64,000 nucleotides of DNA from Pantoea sp. SOD02 (GCF_024707505.1 NZ_CP102605.1:124001-188000), one strand, 5' to 3'. Positions 17,877-26,760 are shown, counted from the first letter of the stretch. Numbers and translations: made by a program. Notes: generated from the sequence alone by a model not told the origin.

Positions 17877-18150
17877 AATCAGTCCTGTAAGGGCGGAGGT
17901 GAATGTGCTTCATTCTGCGCGTCAGCCATTACGTGCTCCTCCTCCTGCACCAAATTCAGCGGGGAGGATGAGCGGGGAGGAGAGGCTGAGGGAAATCTTA
18001 AAGTGTGACAGGAATGTGATAACCGTCGCTTTTGTTAAGACTGCTTAATGGGTTCGCTTGCAATAGGTAAATGAATGTCTGAACGTATGTGACTATTAAT
18101 TACGAAGCGTAAAATAATGATGCGCCACGTTTAGGGAGAAGCGTTCACCG
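17877..18150. promoter_or_regulatory. malP / malT divergent control region with MalT boxes
   Basis: Two close matches to the MalT box GGGGAKGAGG lie in tandem on the plus strand: GGGGAGGATGAG at 17961-17972 and GGGGAGGAGAGG at 17974-17985. A third motif, GGAGGAGGAG, reads on the minus strand at about 17935-17944. They are 60-110 bases upstream of malP, as expected for MalT activation. A CRP-like TGTGA-N6-ATTAC at 18088-18103 could serve malT, which is CRP-dependent in E. coli; this one is weak. Confidence 0.75.
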
Positions 18151-20853
18151 ATGTTAATACCCTCCAAACTTAGCCGACCCGTCCGCCTTGAGAACACCGT
18201 TGCGCGCGAGCGCCTGATGCAAAAATTGGGCGCGGCGGGCAATTACCGTTTGGTGTTGGTGACCAGTCCGGCGGGATATGGCAAAACCACGCTGATCTCA
18301 CAATGGGCGGCGGGGAAGGCCAATCTGGGCTGGTATTCACTGGATGAGGGCGATAATCAACCTGAACGCTTCGTCGATTACTTAATTGCCGCCCTGCAGC
18401 AGGCAACGCAGGGCGGCTGCGCTTCCAGCGAAGCGCTGGCGCAGAAACGGCAGTACATCAATCTTAATGCGCTTTTCGCCCAGTTGTTCAGTGAGCTGGC
18501 GGCGTGGCAGCAACCGATTTGGCTGATCATTGATGATTACCATCACATCACTAATCCCGCGATTCACGACGCGATGCGCTTCTTTTTACGCAATCAGCCG
18601 GAAAATGTGACGCTGATTTTGCTGTCACGTAATCTGCCGCAGCTCGGCATTGCCAACCTGCGCGTGCGTGAACAGCTGATTGAGTTGGGCAGCCAGCAGC
18701 TGGCGTTTACCCATCACGAAGCCAAACAGTTTTTTGATTGCCGCCTGACGACGCCGCTGGAATCGGAAGAGAGCGGACGTTTGTGTGATGACGTGGCAGG
18801 TTGGGCTACAGCGTTACAACTGATCGCGCTCTCGACGCGTCAGGGCGCCAGCTCCGCCCAGGATTCCGCGCGCCGCCTGTCCGGCATTAACGCCAGCCAT
18901 CTGGCGGATTATCTGGTTGAGGAAGTGCTGAATAACGTCGATAGCGCCACGCGACAGTTCTTGCTGAAAAGCGCGCTACTGCGATCGATGAACGACACGC
19001 TGATTGCCTGCGTAACCGGTGAAGAGCAAGGGCAGATGCGGCTGGAAGAGATTGAGCGTCAGGGCTTGTTCTTACAGCGCATGGATAACTCGGGCGAGTG
19101 GTTTAGCTATCATCCGCTGTTTGGCAGTTTCTTGCGTCAGCGCTGTCAGTGGGAACTGGCGGCGGAACTGCCTGCGCTGCATCGCGCGGCGGCTGAAAGC
19201 TGGATGCGCCTCGGTTTTCCTGGCGAAGCGATCCATCATGCGCTGGCCGCCGGTGATGCACTAATGCTGCGCGACGTGCTGCTGCAATACGCCTGGACGC
19301 TGTTTAATCAAAGCGAACTCACACTGCTGGAAAATTCTCTCAAGGCGCTGCCGTGGGAGATTCTGCTGGAAAATCCGAAGCTGCTGCTGTTGCAGGCGTG
19401 GCTGATGCAGAGCCAGCACCGTTTTTCCGAGGTGAGCAGTTTGCTGACGCGCTTTGAGCACTCCTGCAGCGAAGAGATTGATGATGTGCTGCGCGGCGAA
19501 TTTAACGCGCTGCTGGCGCAGGTTTCTATCAACGACGGTAACGCCGAGGAAGCCGAGCGGCTGGCGATGCTGGCGCTCGACGCGCTGCCGGAAAGCCGTC
19601 AATACAGCTGCATTGTGGCCACTTCGGTATTGGGCGAAGTGATGCATTGCAAAGGCGAGCTAACCAGTTCGCTGAAGCTGATGCGTCAGACCGAGCAGAT
19701 GGCGCGTCGCGAAGAAGCGTGGAATTACGCGCTGTGGAGCCTGATCCAGCAGAGTGAAATTCTGTTCGCGCAGGGATTTTTACAGTCCGCTTATGAGATG
19801 CAGGATCGGGCGTTTGTATTGGTCAAAGAGCAGCATCTGACGCAGTTCCCGATGCATGAGTTCCTGCTGCGTATTCGCGCGCAACTGTTATGGGCGTGGG
19901 GCCGACTCGACGAAGCGGAACAGGCGGCGCGTGAAGGCATCAAAGTGCTGAAAGGCTATCAGCCGCAGCAGCAGATTCAGTGCCTCGGCTTGCTGGTGCA
20001 GTGTTCGCTAGCGCGCGGCAATCTTGATAACGCCCGCAGCCACCTGAGTCGGCTTGAGAATCTACTCAACAACGGATCGCTGCACAGCGACTGGATCGCC
20101 AATGCCGATAAGGTGCGGGTGATTTTCTGGCAGATGACCGGCGACAGTCAAAGCGCCAGCAGCTGGATGCGTCAGACGGCGAAACCGGAGTTTGCCAATA
20201 ATCATTTCCTGCAAGGTCAGTGGCGCAACGTGGCGCGCGCGCAGATTTTGCTGGGAAATATGAGTCAGGCCGAAGTGGTGCTGGATGAGTTGAATGACAA
20301 CGCCCGCGCGCTCAACCTGATGAGCGACATGAACCGTAATCTGCTGCTGTTAAATCAGATTTACTGGCAAACCCAGCGCAAAGCGGAAGCGCAGCAGGCG
20401 CTGACCGAAGCGCTGAAACTGGCGCGCAGCACCGGTTTCGTCAGCCATTTTGTGATTGAAGGTGAAGCGATGGCGCAGCAGCTGCGTCAGCTGATTCAGC
20501 TCAATACGCTGGATGAACTCGATAACCATCGCGCCAGACGCATTCTCAGCGAGATTAATAAATATCATCGCCATAAGTTTGCCCATTTTGACGAAGGCTT
20601 TGTGAGCCGCCTGATTAATCATCCCGATGTGCCGGAGCTGATTCGCACCAGCCCGTTAACTCAACGCGAATGGCAGGTTTTGGGGCTGATCTATTCGGGA
20701 TACAGCAACGATCAGATTGCTGGCGAGCTGGATGTTGCTGCCACCACCATCAAAACGCATATTCGCAATCTGTACCAAAAACTGGGCGTGACGCACCGCG
20801 CGGAAGCGATGAATCAGGCGCAGTCGATGCTGCGGATGATGGGGTATGTGTAG
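18151..20853 (+). CDS. malT: maltose regulon transcriptional activator MalT
   Basis: This 900-residue STAND-type ATPase activator (E. coli 901) is switched on by maltotriose plus ATP and binds MalT boxes before the mal operons. The N-terminus MLIPSKLSRPVRLENTV fixes the start. Walker A is SPAGYGKTT (about residues 38-46), Walker B LIIDDYHH, then winged-helix and tetratricopeptide-like helical domains, and a LuxR-type helix-turn-helix at the C-terminus (LTQREWQVLGLIYSGYSNDQ, then a TTIKTHIRNLYQKLGV segment). It diverges from malPQ. All mal transport and breakdown operons it would control lie within 15 kb upstream. Confidence 0.97.
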   Translation: MLIPSKLSRPVRLENTVARERLMQKLGAAGNYRLVLVTSPAGYGKTTLISQWAAGKANLGWYSLDEGDNQPERFVDYLIAALQQATQGGCASSEALAQKRQYINLNALFAQLFSELAAWQQPIWLIIDDYHHITNPAIHDAMRFFLRNQPENVTLILLSRNLPQLGIANLRVREQLIELGSQQLAFTHHEAKQFFDCRLTTPLESEESGRLCDDVAGWATALQLIALSTRQGASSAQDSARRLSGINASHLADYLVEEVLNNVDSATRQFLLKSALLRSMNDTLIACVTGEEQGQMRLEEIERQGLFLQRMDNSGEWFSYHPLFGSFLRQRCQWELAAELPALHRAAAESWMRLGFPGEAIHHALAAGDALMLRDVLLQYAWTLFNQSELTLLENSLKALPWEILLENPKLLLLQAWLMQSQHRFSEVSSLLTRFEHSCSEEIDDVLRGEFNALLAQVSINDGNAEEAERLAMLALDALPESRQYSCIVATSVLGEVMHCKGELTSSLKLMRQTEQMARREEAWNYALWSLIQQSEILFAQGFLQSAYEMQDRAFVLVKEQHLTQFPMHEFLLRIRAQLLWAWGRLDEAEQAAREGIKVLKGYQPQQQIQCLGLLVQCSLARGNLDNARSHLSRLENLLNNGSLHSDWIANADKVRVIFWQMTGDSQSASSWMRQTAKPEFANNHFLQGQWRNVARAQILLGNMSQAEVVLDELNDNARALNLMSDMNRNLLLLNQIYWQTQRKAEAQQALTEALKLARSTGFVSHFVIEGEAMAQQLRQLIQLNTLDELDNHRARRILSEINKYHRHKFAHFDEGFVSRLINHPDVPELIRTSPLTQREWQVLGLIYSGYSNDQIAGELDVAATTIKTHIRNLYQKLGVTHRAEAMNQAQSMLRMMGYV

Positions 20854-21367
20854 GGGTTGGTCGCCATAAATGGCGTAATGCCGCTCAGTTAAGCGCAGAG
20901 CGACTTTCGTTCGCTATCTGCTGAGGCAGTTGCAGTACTCTGGTGCGGCGACCGAGCAGAGGACGCCTGGCCGCGCCCTCTGCACTCCCGGGCCCTGCGC
21001 CAGCCCAACCCGCCGCTGCGCGGTACCTTCACTCCTTCACGATTCCTGACGGACCGGTGTCGATTCGCTCCTGCTCAGCGCCACCTCTCGCCGCATCCAT
21101 GCGGCTCGCCCTGGAATCCCTCATTCGTTCAGCGGTTTAGGATGTCGCCTCAATCCCCGCGCTGCAGCAACTATGCATTTTCCTGATTTACCATCGCTAC
21201 AAACCCCGTAGGGTCGCCATTCATGGCGACCTGGTGCGCATGAATACGTTCCCAACGAAAAACCGCGCCAATCCTCTGTAGGGTCGCCATTTATGGCGAC
21301 CGAAAGACACCGAACTGACGAGCATTAAGATATAAACGGGCGGAACTACGTTGATTTGGCTGATTTT
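20854..21367. repeat. repeat-filled intergenic region after malT
   Basis: This 514-base stretch has no convincing gene. It begins with a degenerate class A palindrome at 20859-20875. A GC-rich block at about 20930-21180 follows, open in more than one frame (for example an SFTIPDGPVSIRSC frame) but without a ribosome binding site or a recognisable protein. Then come intact and degenerate palindromes (21208-21301). The middle block resembles long dispersed intergenic repeats of enterobacteria that are often mis-annotated as small proteins; that is inference. Confidence 0.5.
21208..21301. repeat. REP-like cluster A - B(degenerate) - spacer - A
   Basis: A class A unit (21208-21231, plus) is followed by a degenerate class B unit (21233-21256, minus, GGTGCGCATGAATACGTTCC form), a 21-base spacer containing CGCGCCAATCCTCT, and a class A unit (21278-21301, plus). 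The B-spacer-A part is the reverse complement of the composite seen at 48895-48962 and 55458-55525. Confidence 0.8.
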
Positions 21368-21901
21368 TTATGTGAGCCACTCTTCGCGGGTTAACTCCCA
21401 CAATTCGTAATCGAGAACACCCGCCACATACTCTTTTTTACCGGTTTCTATCAGACGCATGCCAGATTTACGTGAGATCATCACCGAGCCGGTATTCACC
21501 GCCGCTTTTGGCACGCGTAGTACTTCGCGGCCCAGCGTTTTAAACCAGAAATCATTAACGGCGTTGCAGGCTTCACTCATGAATCCGCGTTGCTGCCACT
21601 CAGGTACCAACCAGAATCCGCGGTTATCATTTTCTCCATCGCGCAGTTCGATCAGCCCAATTAATTCCTCAGGTTTCTCCTGACGTCTGATACTCCAGCA
21701 CCAGCATCGACCTTCTTTGACGGCGGGCAACACCACGTTATCGACGTAATCCTGCGCGGCACCTTCAGGATAAGGCCAGGGCACATTAGCATTGAGATAA
21801 CGCACGATCTCCCAGCGTGGGAAAGCGATTTGCATCGCCTGCCCATCGCGGCTTTCCAGCGGCTTCAGGATTAATCGTTCCGTTTTGATTTCTGGCGTCA
21901 T
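21368..21901 (-). CDS. GNAT N-acetyltransferase, RimJ/RimL-like
   Basis: This 177-residue GNAT protein would transfer an acetyl group from acetyl-CoA to an amine. The N-terminal TERLILKPLESRDGQAM and central GLIELRDGEN...RGFWLVPEWQQRGFMSEA, the latter being the acetyl-CoA binding region, place it with the RimJ/RimL type that also covers many small-molecule acetylases. It lies in the same orientation as a second GNAT gene 44 bases upstream; the two do not resemble each other closely. Substrate unknown. Confidence 0.85.
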   Translation of the reverse strand: MTPEIKTERLILKPLESRDGQAMQIAFPRWEIVRYLNANVPWPYPEGAAQDYVDNVVLPAVKEGRCWCWSIRRQEKPEELIGLIELRDGENDNRGFWLVPEWQQRGFMSEACNAVNDFWFKTLGREVLRVPKAAVNTGSVMISRKSGMRLIETGKKEYVAGVLDYELWELTREEWLT

Positions 21902-21945
21902 ATGTCCTCCATTTTGGGATTTTGCTCCAGCCAGGTCATCGTCAA

Positions 21946-22458
21946 TTAAGGTTTGTCCCTGTTATCCAGCCGTAGCTGCATAAATGTTAGATCCAGCCAG
22001 CGGCCAAATTTTGTTCCTACCTGCTTTATCTGTCCGGCATCGGTAAATCCTAGCTTGAGATGTAACGCGATTGAAGGTGTGTTTTCAGACTCAATGCCCG
22101 CCACCATCACGTGTTTACCTTGCGCGGTCGCATGCGTGATAAGTGACCGCATTAATGCTAATCCAAGACCTTTTCCCTGTGCGGCGTTATGGACATAAAC
22201 CGAATGTTCAACCGTATAGCGGTATCCATCCCACGGACGCCAGTCACCATAGGAAGAGTAACCGAGCGCAATGTCATCCTCATCAACAGCGACCAGAACC
22301 GGAAATCCTGCCGATTGCCGATCTGACAACCATTTGATTCGCTTAGCAATATCGACCGTGTTATCGTTCCATATGGCTGTGCTGTTCTGCACGGCATGGT
22401 TATAAATATCCGTGATTACCGCTGCATCTTTTTCAACTGCCGGACGTATGTTCACCAT
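21946..22458 (-). CDS. GNAT acetyltransferase, phosphinothricin/methionine sulfone acetyltransferase-like
   Basis: This 170-residue protein matches the Pat/MnaT (YncA) type that acetylates L-amino-acid analogues such as phosphinothricin, methionine sulfone and sulfoximine. Features are IRPAVEKDAAVITDIYNHAV, YSVYVH-like SVYVHNAAQGKGLGLALM (acetyl-CoA loop QGKGLG) and GIESENTPSIALHLKLGF. The ATG at 22458 follows GAGGTG; a GTG two codons earlier is less likely. It diverges from the XRE-cupin regulator at 22519 across only 60 bases, suggesting that regulator controls it. Confidence 0.85.
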   Translation of the reverse strand: MVNIRPAVEKDAAVITDIYNHAVQNSTAIWNDNTVDIAKRIKWLSDRQSAGFPVLVAVDEDDIALGYSSYGDWRPWDGYRYTVEHSVYVHNAAQGKGLGLALMRSLITHATAQGKHVMVAGIESENTPSIALHLKLGFTDAGQIKQVGTKFGRWLDLTFMQLRLDNRDKP

Positions 22459-22518
22459 AGACACCTCGCTGTTATGCCACTAAAGTAGACGCTTCGTACA
22501 CTATCTTATATATCTACT

Positions 22519-23091
22519 ATGTCAGACGAAAAATCCACTAAAGAAGATGATTTAAACGCGCGAATTGGCAAAAAAGTTAAGGCTGAAAGAGAAAAACGCA
22601 GCTGGTCGCTGACCGAATTGGCTGAGCAGTCAGGCGTATCACGGGCGATGATCCATAAAATTGAACGGGGAGAAAGCAGTCCTACAGCGACGTTGCTGGC
22701 ACGTTTGGCGGGTTCGTTTGATATGAGCATGTCGCAACTGATCGCGTTGAGCGAAGTGCAAACGGGCACATTACTGAAGCAGCATCAGCAACCGGTTTGG
22801 CAGGATCCTGAAACGGGATATATCCGACGACATGTGTCGCCGGGGCAGATACCGCTCGATCTTGTCAGCATAGAATTGCCGCCCGGCGTTAGCGTGCCGA
22901 TGCCGGTCATTTCCTATGTGTCGCGCCGTCAGCTTATCTGGGTTTTAGAGGGTGAATTACGTTTTCAAGAAGGCGATAAAATCTTCGAAATGCAGACGGG
23001 CGATTGTCTTGAACTGGGCGATCCTGCTGACTGTATTTTCAGGAATGACTCGGAACAACGTTGTCGTTATGCGGTAATCGTACTCAAATAA
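22519..23091 (+). CDS. XRE-family regulator with C-terminal cupin domain
   Basis: This 190-residue regulator has an N-terminal Cro/C1-type helix-turn-helix (about residues 15-70, WSLTELAEQSGVSRAMIHKI) and a C-terminal small-molecule-binding cupin barrel (about 110-190, RRQLIWVLEGELRFQEGD). This is the same architecture as E. coli SutR/YdcN and PuuR. It diverges from an amino-acid-analogue acetyltransferase, which is its most likely target. The 60-base shared promoter contains TATCTTATATATCTACTATG-like AT-rich sequence, but I cannot assign an operator. Confidence 0.85.
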   Translation: MSDEKSTKEDDLNARIGKKVKAEREKRSWSLTELAEQSGVSRAMIHKIERGESSPTATLLARLAGSFDMSMSQLIALSEVQTGTLLKQHQQPVWQDPETGYIRRHVSPGQIPLDLVSIELPPGVSVPMPVISYVSRRQLIWVLEGELRFQEGDKIFEMQTGDCLELGDPADCIFRNDSEQRCRYAVIVLK

Positions 23092-23151
23092 AAGCAGCAG
23101 CAGTTAAACATCCATTATTAATGGACGTAAAACTGCCGCCTGGATTGTACC

Positions 23152-24804
23152 TTAATGCGCGCACCAGTTCCTGAGCGAATTAATTCCGCCATCCGGTGAG
23201 GTAAAACCTGAGCAACCTAATATCGAGTCGAATAACTTCTCGTGGAATACCGGCGTTTTGTCATTCTGCAGTTGCTGAAGTTTGGCAAATGACGCTTTGT
23301 TATTACTGTCACTTAAAAACTTATCCGATGCCCAAACCATAATCGGCACCGTGCGTTGCGCCATCGGTGCATGATCGCGTGGCGTGCCGTGGAAATGCAG
23401 ATTATCGGAAATCGATTCCCCATGATCAGAGGCATAAAACACGATGGCATTTTTATCTTTCAGGCTATCGAAAGTCTGCTTGAGAAAATAATCGGTATAC
23501 AAAAGGCTATTGTCGTAGGAATTGATCATCTCCTGCGTGCTACAGGCATCGTCAATGCCCTGACACTCCGGTGTATAACGTGCAAACGCGCGTGTATAGC
23601 GTTCGGTATACATATAATGTGAGCCTTTGGTGTGAAGAATCACAATATGTTTCCCCTGCGGATGGCGCTGAATTGAGTCCTGCAATTCATTAATCAACGC
23701 CATATCATCAACTGGCTTGCCGACATTGCGCTTCTCCGCCTGAATAGATTCACGCATCGAATAACTGTCGGCCATGACTTTGTTATAGAACCAGGCTTCG
23801 CTCTGCATGGAGTAGAGATCTTCCGAGAAGCCTTGCTTCTTCATCACCGTGAAGACATTCATCTCTTTCAGCGTGCGCTGCGGGGCTTCTGAGGCGCCGC
23901 CTTCTCTAACAAACATACAGCGCAGCGAGAGCTTGGTGGAGGTATCGCAGGAATAGCCCTGCAAGTGAACCAGGTTTTTTTCGTGATCGAGATAAGGCGT
24001 GTTATCGCGATCGTAACCGTATAAACCCATATGATCGCGGCGGGCACTTTCACCAATCACAAACACGATATACAAGTTATCCGCATTTTTCGGTGGAACG
24101 TATTTAAAGTGCTCAGCGGGATCGTAAAGATTACGATTATCTTCAGCCTGGCTGAACGAACTATAAGCCAGCAAGCCAACGCCCGATAACCAGTTAGACG
24201 GTGAATAGGTACCCGCAACAATGCCGCCGTAGCTGGCCATCATGCGATTATTCTTCTTATCCTTTTCATCCTGCACCTTGCCCATTAGCGTTAGCGGCAA
24301 CCAGCAACCTACTGCGGCAATAACAATGGCGATAGTTTTATAAGACCAGTAACGCTTTTTACTGATATTTGTTACGGGATTAATGCGCATTCCGCGCCAG
24401 ATTAGCCAAAGCGGGACGATGTTAATGATCACCATCCACAGCATAAAGTGCCAACCCACCGATTCCTTAGAAAGGTCTAATGAATCGGTGGCTAAAACAG
24501 CTGCGATAATTCCATAACCAATATCAATATTAAAGAAAATCATGTAATAACTGGCCGCACTGGAGAATATCACCAGCATGGTCATTAATACGCGCGATAG
24601 ATATTTCCCGGTTAATGAGGTTAACAACGTCAACAGCATTACCAAACAAAATGCAGCGATGATCTCCGTCACTAATGAAAGGGTGTTATCAAACTGCAGT
24701 TGCGTATAGCGACGGATGAAAATCGGAATATTAAGAAGTACACCGATATAGAGCGAAATAAACACCGGTATATAAAACTGCTTAACCCAACCCTTTTTAA
24801 ACAT
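23152..24804 (-). CDS. eptB: Kdo(2)-lipid A phosphoethanolamine 7''-transferase EptB
   Basis: This 550-residue inner-membrane enzyme, with an active site in the periplasm, adds phosphoethanolamine to the outer Kdo of lipopolysaccharide. Five hydrophobic N-terminal helices (to about residue 190) precede a sulfatase-fold domain. That domain shows VIGESARRDHMGLYGY, the nucleophile threonine in CDTSTKLSLRCMF, and the metal site in YASDHGESISD. It tracks E. coli EptB along its length, ending in a TSPDGGIN motif. The ATG at 24804 is preceded by CGGGGA; an earlier in-frame start would add 31 atypical residues. It stands alone. Confidence 0.93.
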   Translation of the reverse strand: MFKKGWVKQFYIPVFISLYIGVLLNIPIFIRRYTQLQFDNTLSLVTEIIAAFCLVMLLTLLTSLTGKYLSRVLMTMLVIFSSAASYYMIFFNIDIGYGIIAAVLATDSLDLSKESVGWHFMLWMVIINIVPLWLIWRGMRINPVTNISKKRYWSYKTIAIVIAAVGCWLPLTLMGKVQDEKDKKNNRMMASYGGIVAGTYSPSNWLSGVGLLAYSSFSQAEDNRNLYDPAEHFKYVPPKNADNLYIVFVIGESARRDHMGLYGYDRDNTPYLDHEKNLVHLQGYSCDTSTKLSLRCMFVREGGASEAPQRTLKEMNVFTVMKKQGFSEDLYSMQSEAWFYNKVMADSYSMRESIQAEKRNVGKPVDDMALINELQDSIQRHPQGKHIVILHTKGSHYMYTERYTRAFARYTPECQGIDDACSTQEMINSYDNSLLYTDYFLKQTFDSLKDKNAIVFYASDHGESISDNLHFHGTPRDHAPMAQRTVPIMVWASDKFLSDSNNKASFAKLQQLQNDKTPVFHEKLFDSILGCSGFTSPDGGINSLRNWCAH

Positions 24805-25038
24805 GTATTCCCCGTTATTATAATGAACAACTAAATCACTTGCCTGTAAATTGACGGCCTTAAGTGAGAGGATGGGATTGGGAAGGAGTTCAAACATTGC
24901 TGGGCCTAAAGTATGTTATAATGTAACAATCGAGTCTGGGCGCTGACTTTGCTATTCGACTTCTGCTCCTTACCTTAGGCCGCACGCTGCTAATCAGTGT
25001 GTTAACAGCTTTATTAGTAATCGATGTATGATGCGTGA

Positions 25039-25191
25039 AGCGGTCATATCAATGTAATACAGAGTATTGATGGTAAGCTTTTATGGATTACAGTGCCAAA
25101 TAATGAAATGACGATAATTTCTTTTGGACCAATCAGGCCAAATCAAGTAAAAACTCTTGTTGAAAAAGGTTCTTTTGTTCCATTACCTTGA
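25039..25191 (+). pseudogene. C-terminal fragment of a polymorphic-toxin-like protein
   Basis: An open stretch with no start codon context runs from just after a stop at 25036-25038 to TGA at 25189. It encodes about 50 residues, including DGKLLWITVPNNEMTIISFG, then PIRPNQVKTLVEKGSFVPLP and stop. This reads like the tail of a CdiA/Rhs-type secreted toxin, and a small acidic ORF follows 14 bases later, as immunity genes do. Nothing upstream (24805-25038) restores the rest of the gene. Toxin assignment is by resemblance only. Confidence 0.4.
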
Positions 25192-25205
25192 GGTCAGAGA
25201 CGATT

Positions 25206-25454
25206 ATGGCAAGAATACATATTAAAGAAATTCAAAACTATCTTGCTGCACAAGGAGAAAAGGATGCATTACCCCACGTTAACAATGGTGAGGGTTATTT
25301 TCTTGAAATTCGATTCGATGACCAAACAAAAAATGGTTCACACGGTATAGATGAGGAGCTTAGAAATAAAGTTATCACCGCTGATTGTCCTTACGGAATG
25401 GTGACAATTATTTTTGGTGATGATGGGCAGCTTATCTCGTTAGATTTAAGTTGA
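25206..25454 (+). CDS. small acidic protein, possible orphan immunity protein
   Basis: This 82-residue protein has no family I can name (MARIHIKEIQNYLAAQGEKD at the start, EIRFDDQTKNG in the middle, VTIIFGDDGQLISLDLS at the end). It is soluble and acidic, with strands at the end like many polymorphic-toxin immunity proteins. It begins 14 bases after the stop codon of a toxin-like tail, which is the normal place for an immunity gene. The ATG at 25206 is taken because the upstream TTG lies inside the fragment's stop region. The gene is AT-rich. Confidence 0.5.
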   Translation: MARIHIKEIQNYLAAQGEKDALPHVNNGEGYFLEIRFDDQTKNGSHGIDEELRNKVITADCPYGMVTIIFGDDGQLISLDLS

Positions 25455-25527
25455 TTAATTAGTCCTGTTTCAATTTTATTGAATCAATAACTATGCGCAG
25501 CAGACGAAGATCATTGATAACCCACCG

Positions 25528-25791
25528 ATGTACATTGCCAGTTCAAGTTCACGGGCAATAGATGTCATTAACTGTGATAAAAATCAGCGTGCGGTGATGG
25601 GAAGATCTTTCTTTTCCAAACCTTTTGCCGAAGGCGAACTTGTTCATGCGAGTGTCGAAATAGGACAGTGGGAATCATTTCCGGAGAACTCTCTTTTAGG
25701 GATTACTGCTGGGATGATGTGCCGAATTCCAGTTGAGAAACTCAAACCGGAACCCGCAAAAGAGAGCCGCAAGCCATTATCAAATTTGTAA
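25528..25791 (+). CDS. hypothetical protein, possibly 5'-truncated
   Basis: This is 87 residues from the only ATG, but the frame stays open and protein-like back to 25483 with no start codon or ribosome binding site (NYAQQTKIIDNPP before the Met). The body includes SFFSKPFAEGELVHASVEIG and CRIPVEKLKPEPAKES. I recognise no family. Together with the two preceding ORFs it looks like debris of a toxin/immunity locus between eptB and the LysR gene. Confidence 0.4.
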   Translation: MYIASSSSRAIDVINCDKNQRAVMGRSFFSKPFAEGELVHASVEIGQWESFPENSLLGITAGMMCRIPVEKLKPEPAKESRKPLSNL

Positions 25792-25806
25792 TCAAATAAG
25801 CAGCGA

Positions 25807-26727
25807 TTAAACCGCTCCCGCCGTACCTTCAAAAAACGCCACCAGCAATTGCCATAAATGCTGCGCGGCGGGCGTGAAGCGGTGATCGGCGCTGCGTAAT
25901 AAGTGGCACTGGCTTTCGCGGGCGATGCGATGGTGAATCGGCACAGCGACTAAGTTCTTAGCGATGAGGTCGTCTTCAACCACTTTGGCGGTCATAAACG
26001 CGATGCCCATGCCGGCCTGGCTTAAGGCGATGGCGCTGGAAAACAGATTACAGCTATAAGCCGGGCTGAATATAAATCCTTCCTGACTGAACATGGCATT
26101 CATATAACTTTGAATGCCAAAATTTTTGTCCATACCAATCAACGAATAATTAACCAATTCGGCCACTTCAATTTGCGGGAAATCCGCGATGGGATGTTTG
26201 CTGTGCACCACCGCACAGATCGGTCCGCGGTGAAAACTCAAACACTTCAGGCCGGGAGGACCAATCGGGCCAAAACCCACCGCCATATCAACGTCGCCTT
26301 TGGCAATCAGCGAAACTGTGGTTTGCATATCGCCCGACAGGATATCGATAAACACATCGGGATAAGTTCGCGAAAACGGCTGCAATACATGCCTGACGAC
26401 TTCATCCACCATGCCTTGACCGACGCGCAATTTGATCGAGCCGCCGCGTTTATGGCGCAGATCTTTTAACTGACGATCTAACTGGCTGCGGCGCTGATGG
26501 GTGTGCGCGTAATCTTCAGCCAATAACTTGCCGGCTTCGGTCAGCACCACATTGCGGCCACGTCGCTCCAGCAGCGGCAACTGCATCTCCCGCGCCAGTT
26601 GCGATAACTGACGGCTGATGGCGGCGGGATCAACATCCAGGGCTTCCGCCGCCCGACGAATACCGCCGTAATTACCCACTTCATACAGATACCTTATGGA
26701 TTTTTCTGGATAGAGCAGCATCGCCAT
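25807..26727 (-). CDS. LysR-family transcriptional regulator
   Basis: This 306-residue LysR-type regulator has an N-terminal winged helix-turn-helix (about residues 10-70, GGIRRAAEALDVDPAAISRQ) and a C-terminal substrate-binding domain for the co-inducer. The ATG follows AGGA at 7 bases. It diverges from the M20 peptidase and YfcC-type transporter genes over 111 bases, with a dyad in between. By the usual LysR logic it regulates that pair and perhaps itself. Confidence 0.9.
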   Translation of the reverse strand: MAMLLYPEKSIRYLYEVGNYGGIRRAAEALDVDPAAISRQLSQLAREMQLPLLERRGRNVVLTEAGKLLAEDYAHTHQRRSQLDRQLKDLRHKRGGSIKLRVGQGMVDEVVRHVLQPFSRTYPDVFIDILSGDMQTTVSLIAKGDVDMAVGFGPIGPPGLKCLSFHRGPICAVVHSKHPIADFPQIEVAELVNYSLIGMDKNFGIQSYMNAMFSQEGFIFSPAYSCNLFSSAIALSQAGMGIAFMTAKVVEDDLIAKNLVAVPIHHRIARESQCHLLRSADHRFTPAAQHLWQLLVAFFEGTAGAV

Positions 26728-26741
26728 AGGTTTTTCCTATC

Positions 26742-26760
26742 TGTTGATCTGAGGTCAACA
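26742..26760. promoter_or_regulatory. candidate LysR-type operator
   Basis: TGTTGA-TCTGAGG-TCAACA is a perfect 6-bp dyad containing a T-N11-A core, lying just upstream of the LysR gene in the divergent promoter region. It is the only such dyad in the 111-base gap. Confidence 0.55.

Noticed and set aside
20943..21140. 65-codon Pro/Ala/Ser-rich open frame after malT
   Set aside because: No start signals, and the same DNA is open in other frames; better explained as a dispersed intergenic repeat.
23100..23140. Possible terminator after the XRE-cupin gene
   Set aside because: TCCATTATTAATGGA forms only a short AT-rich stem with no T-run.
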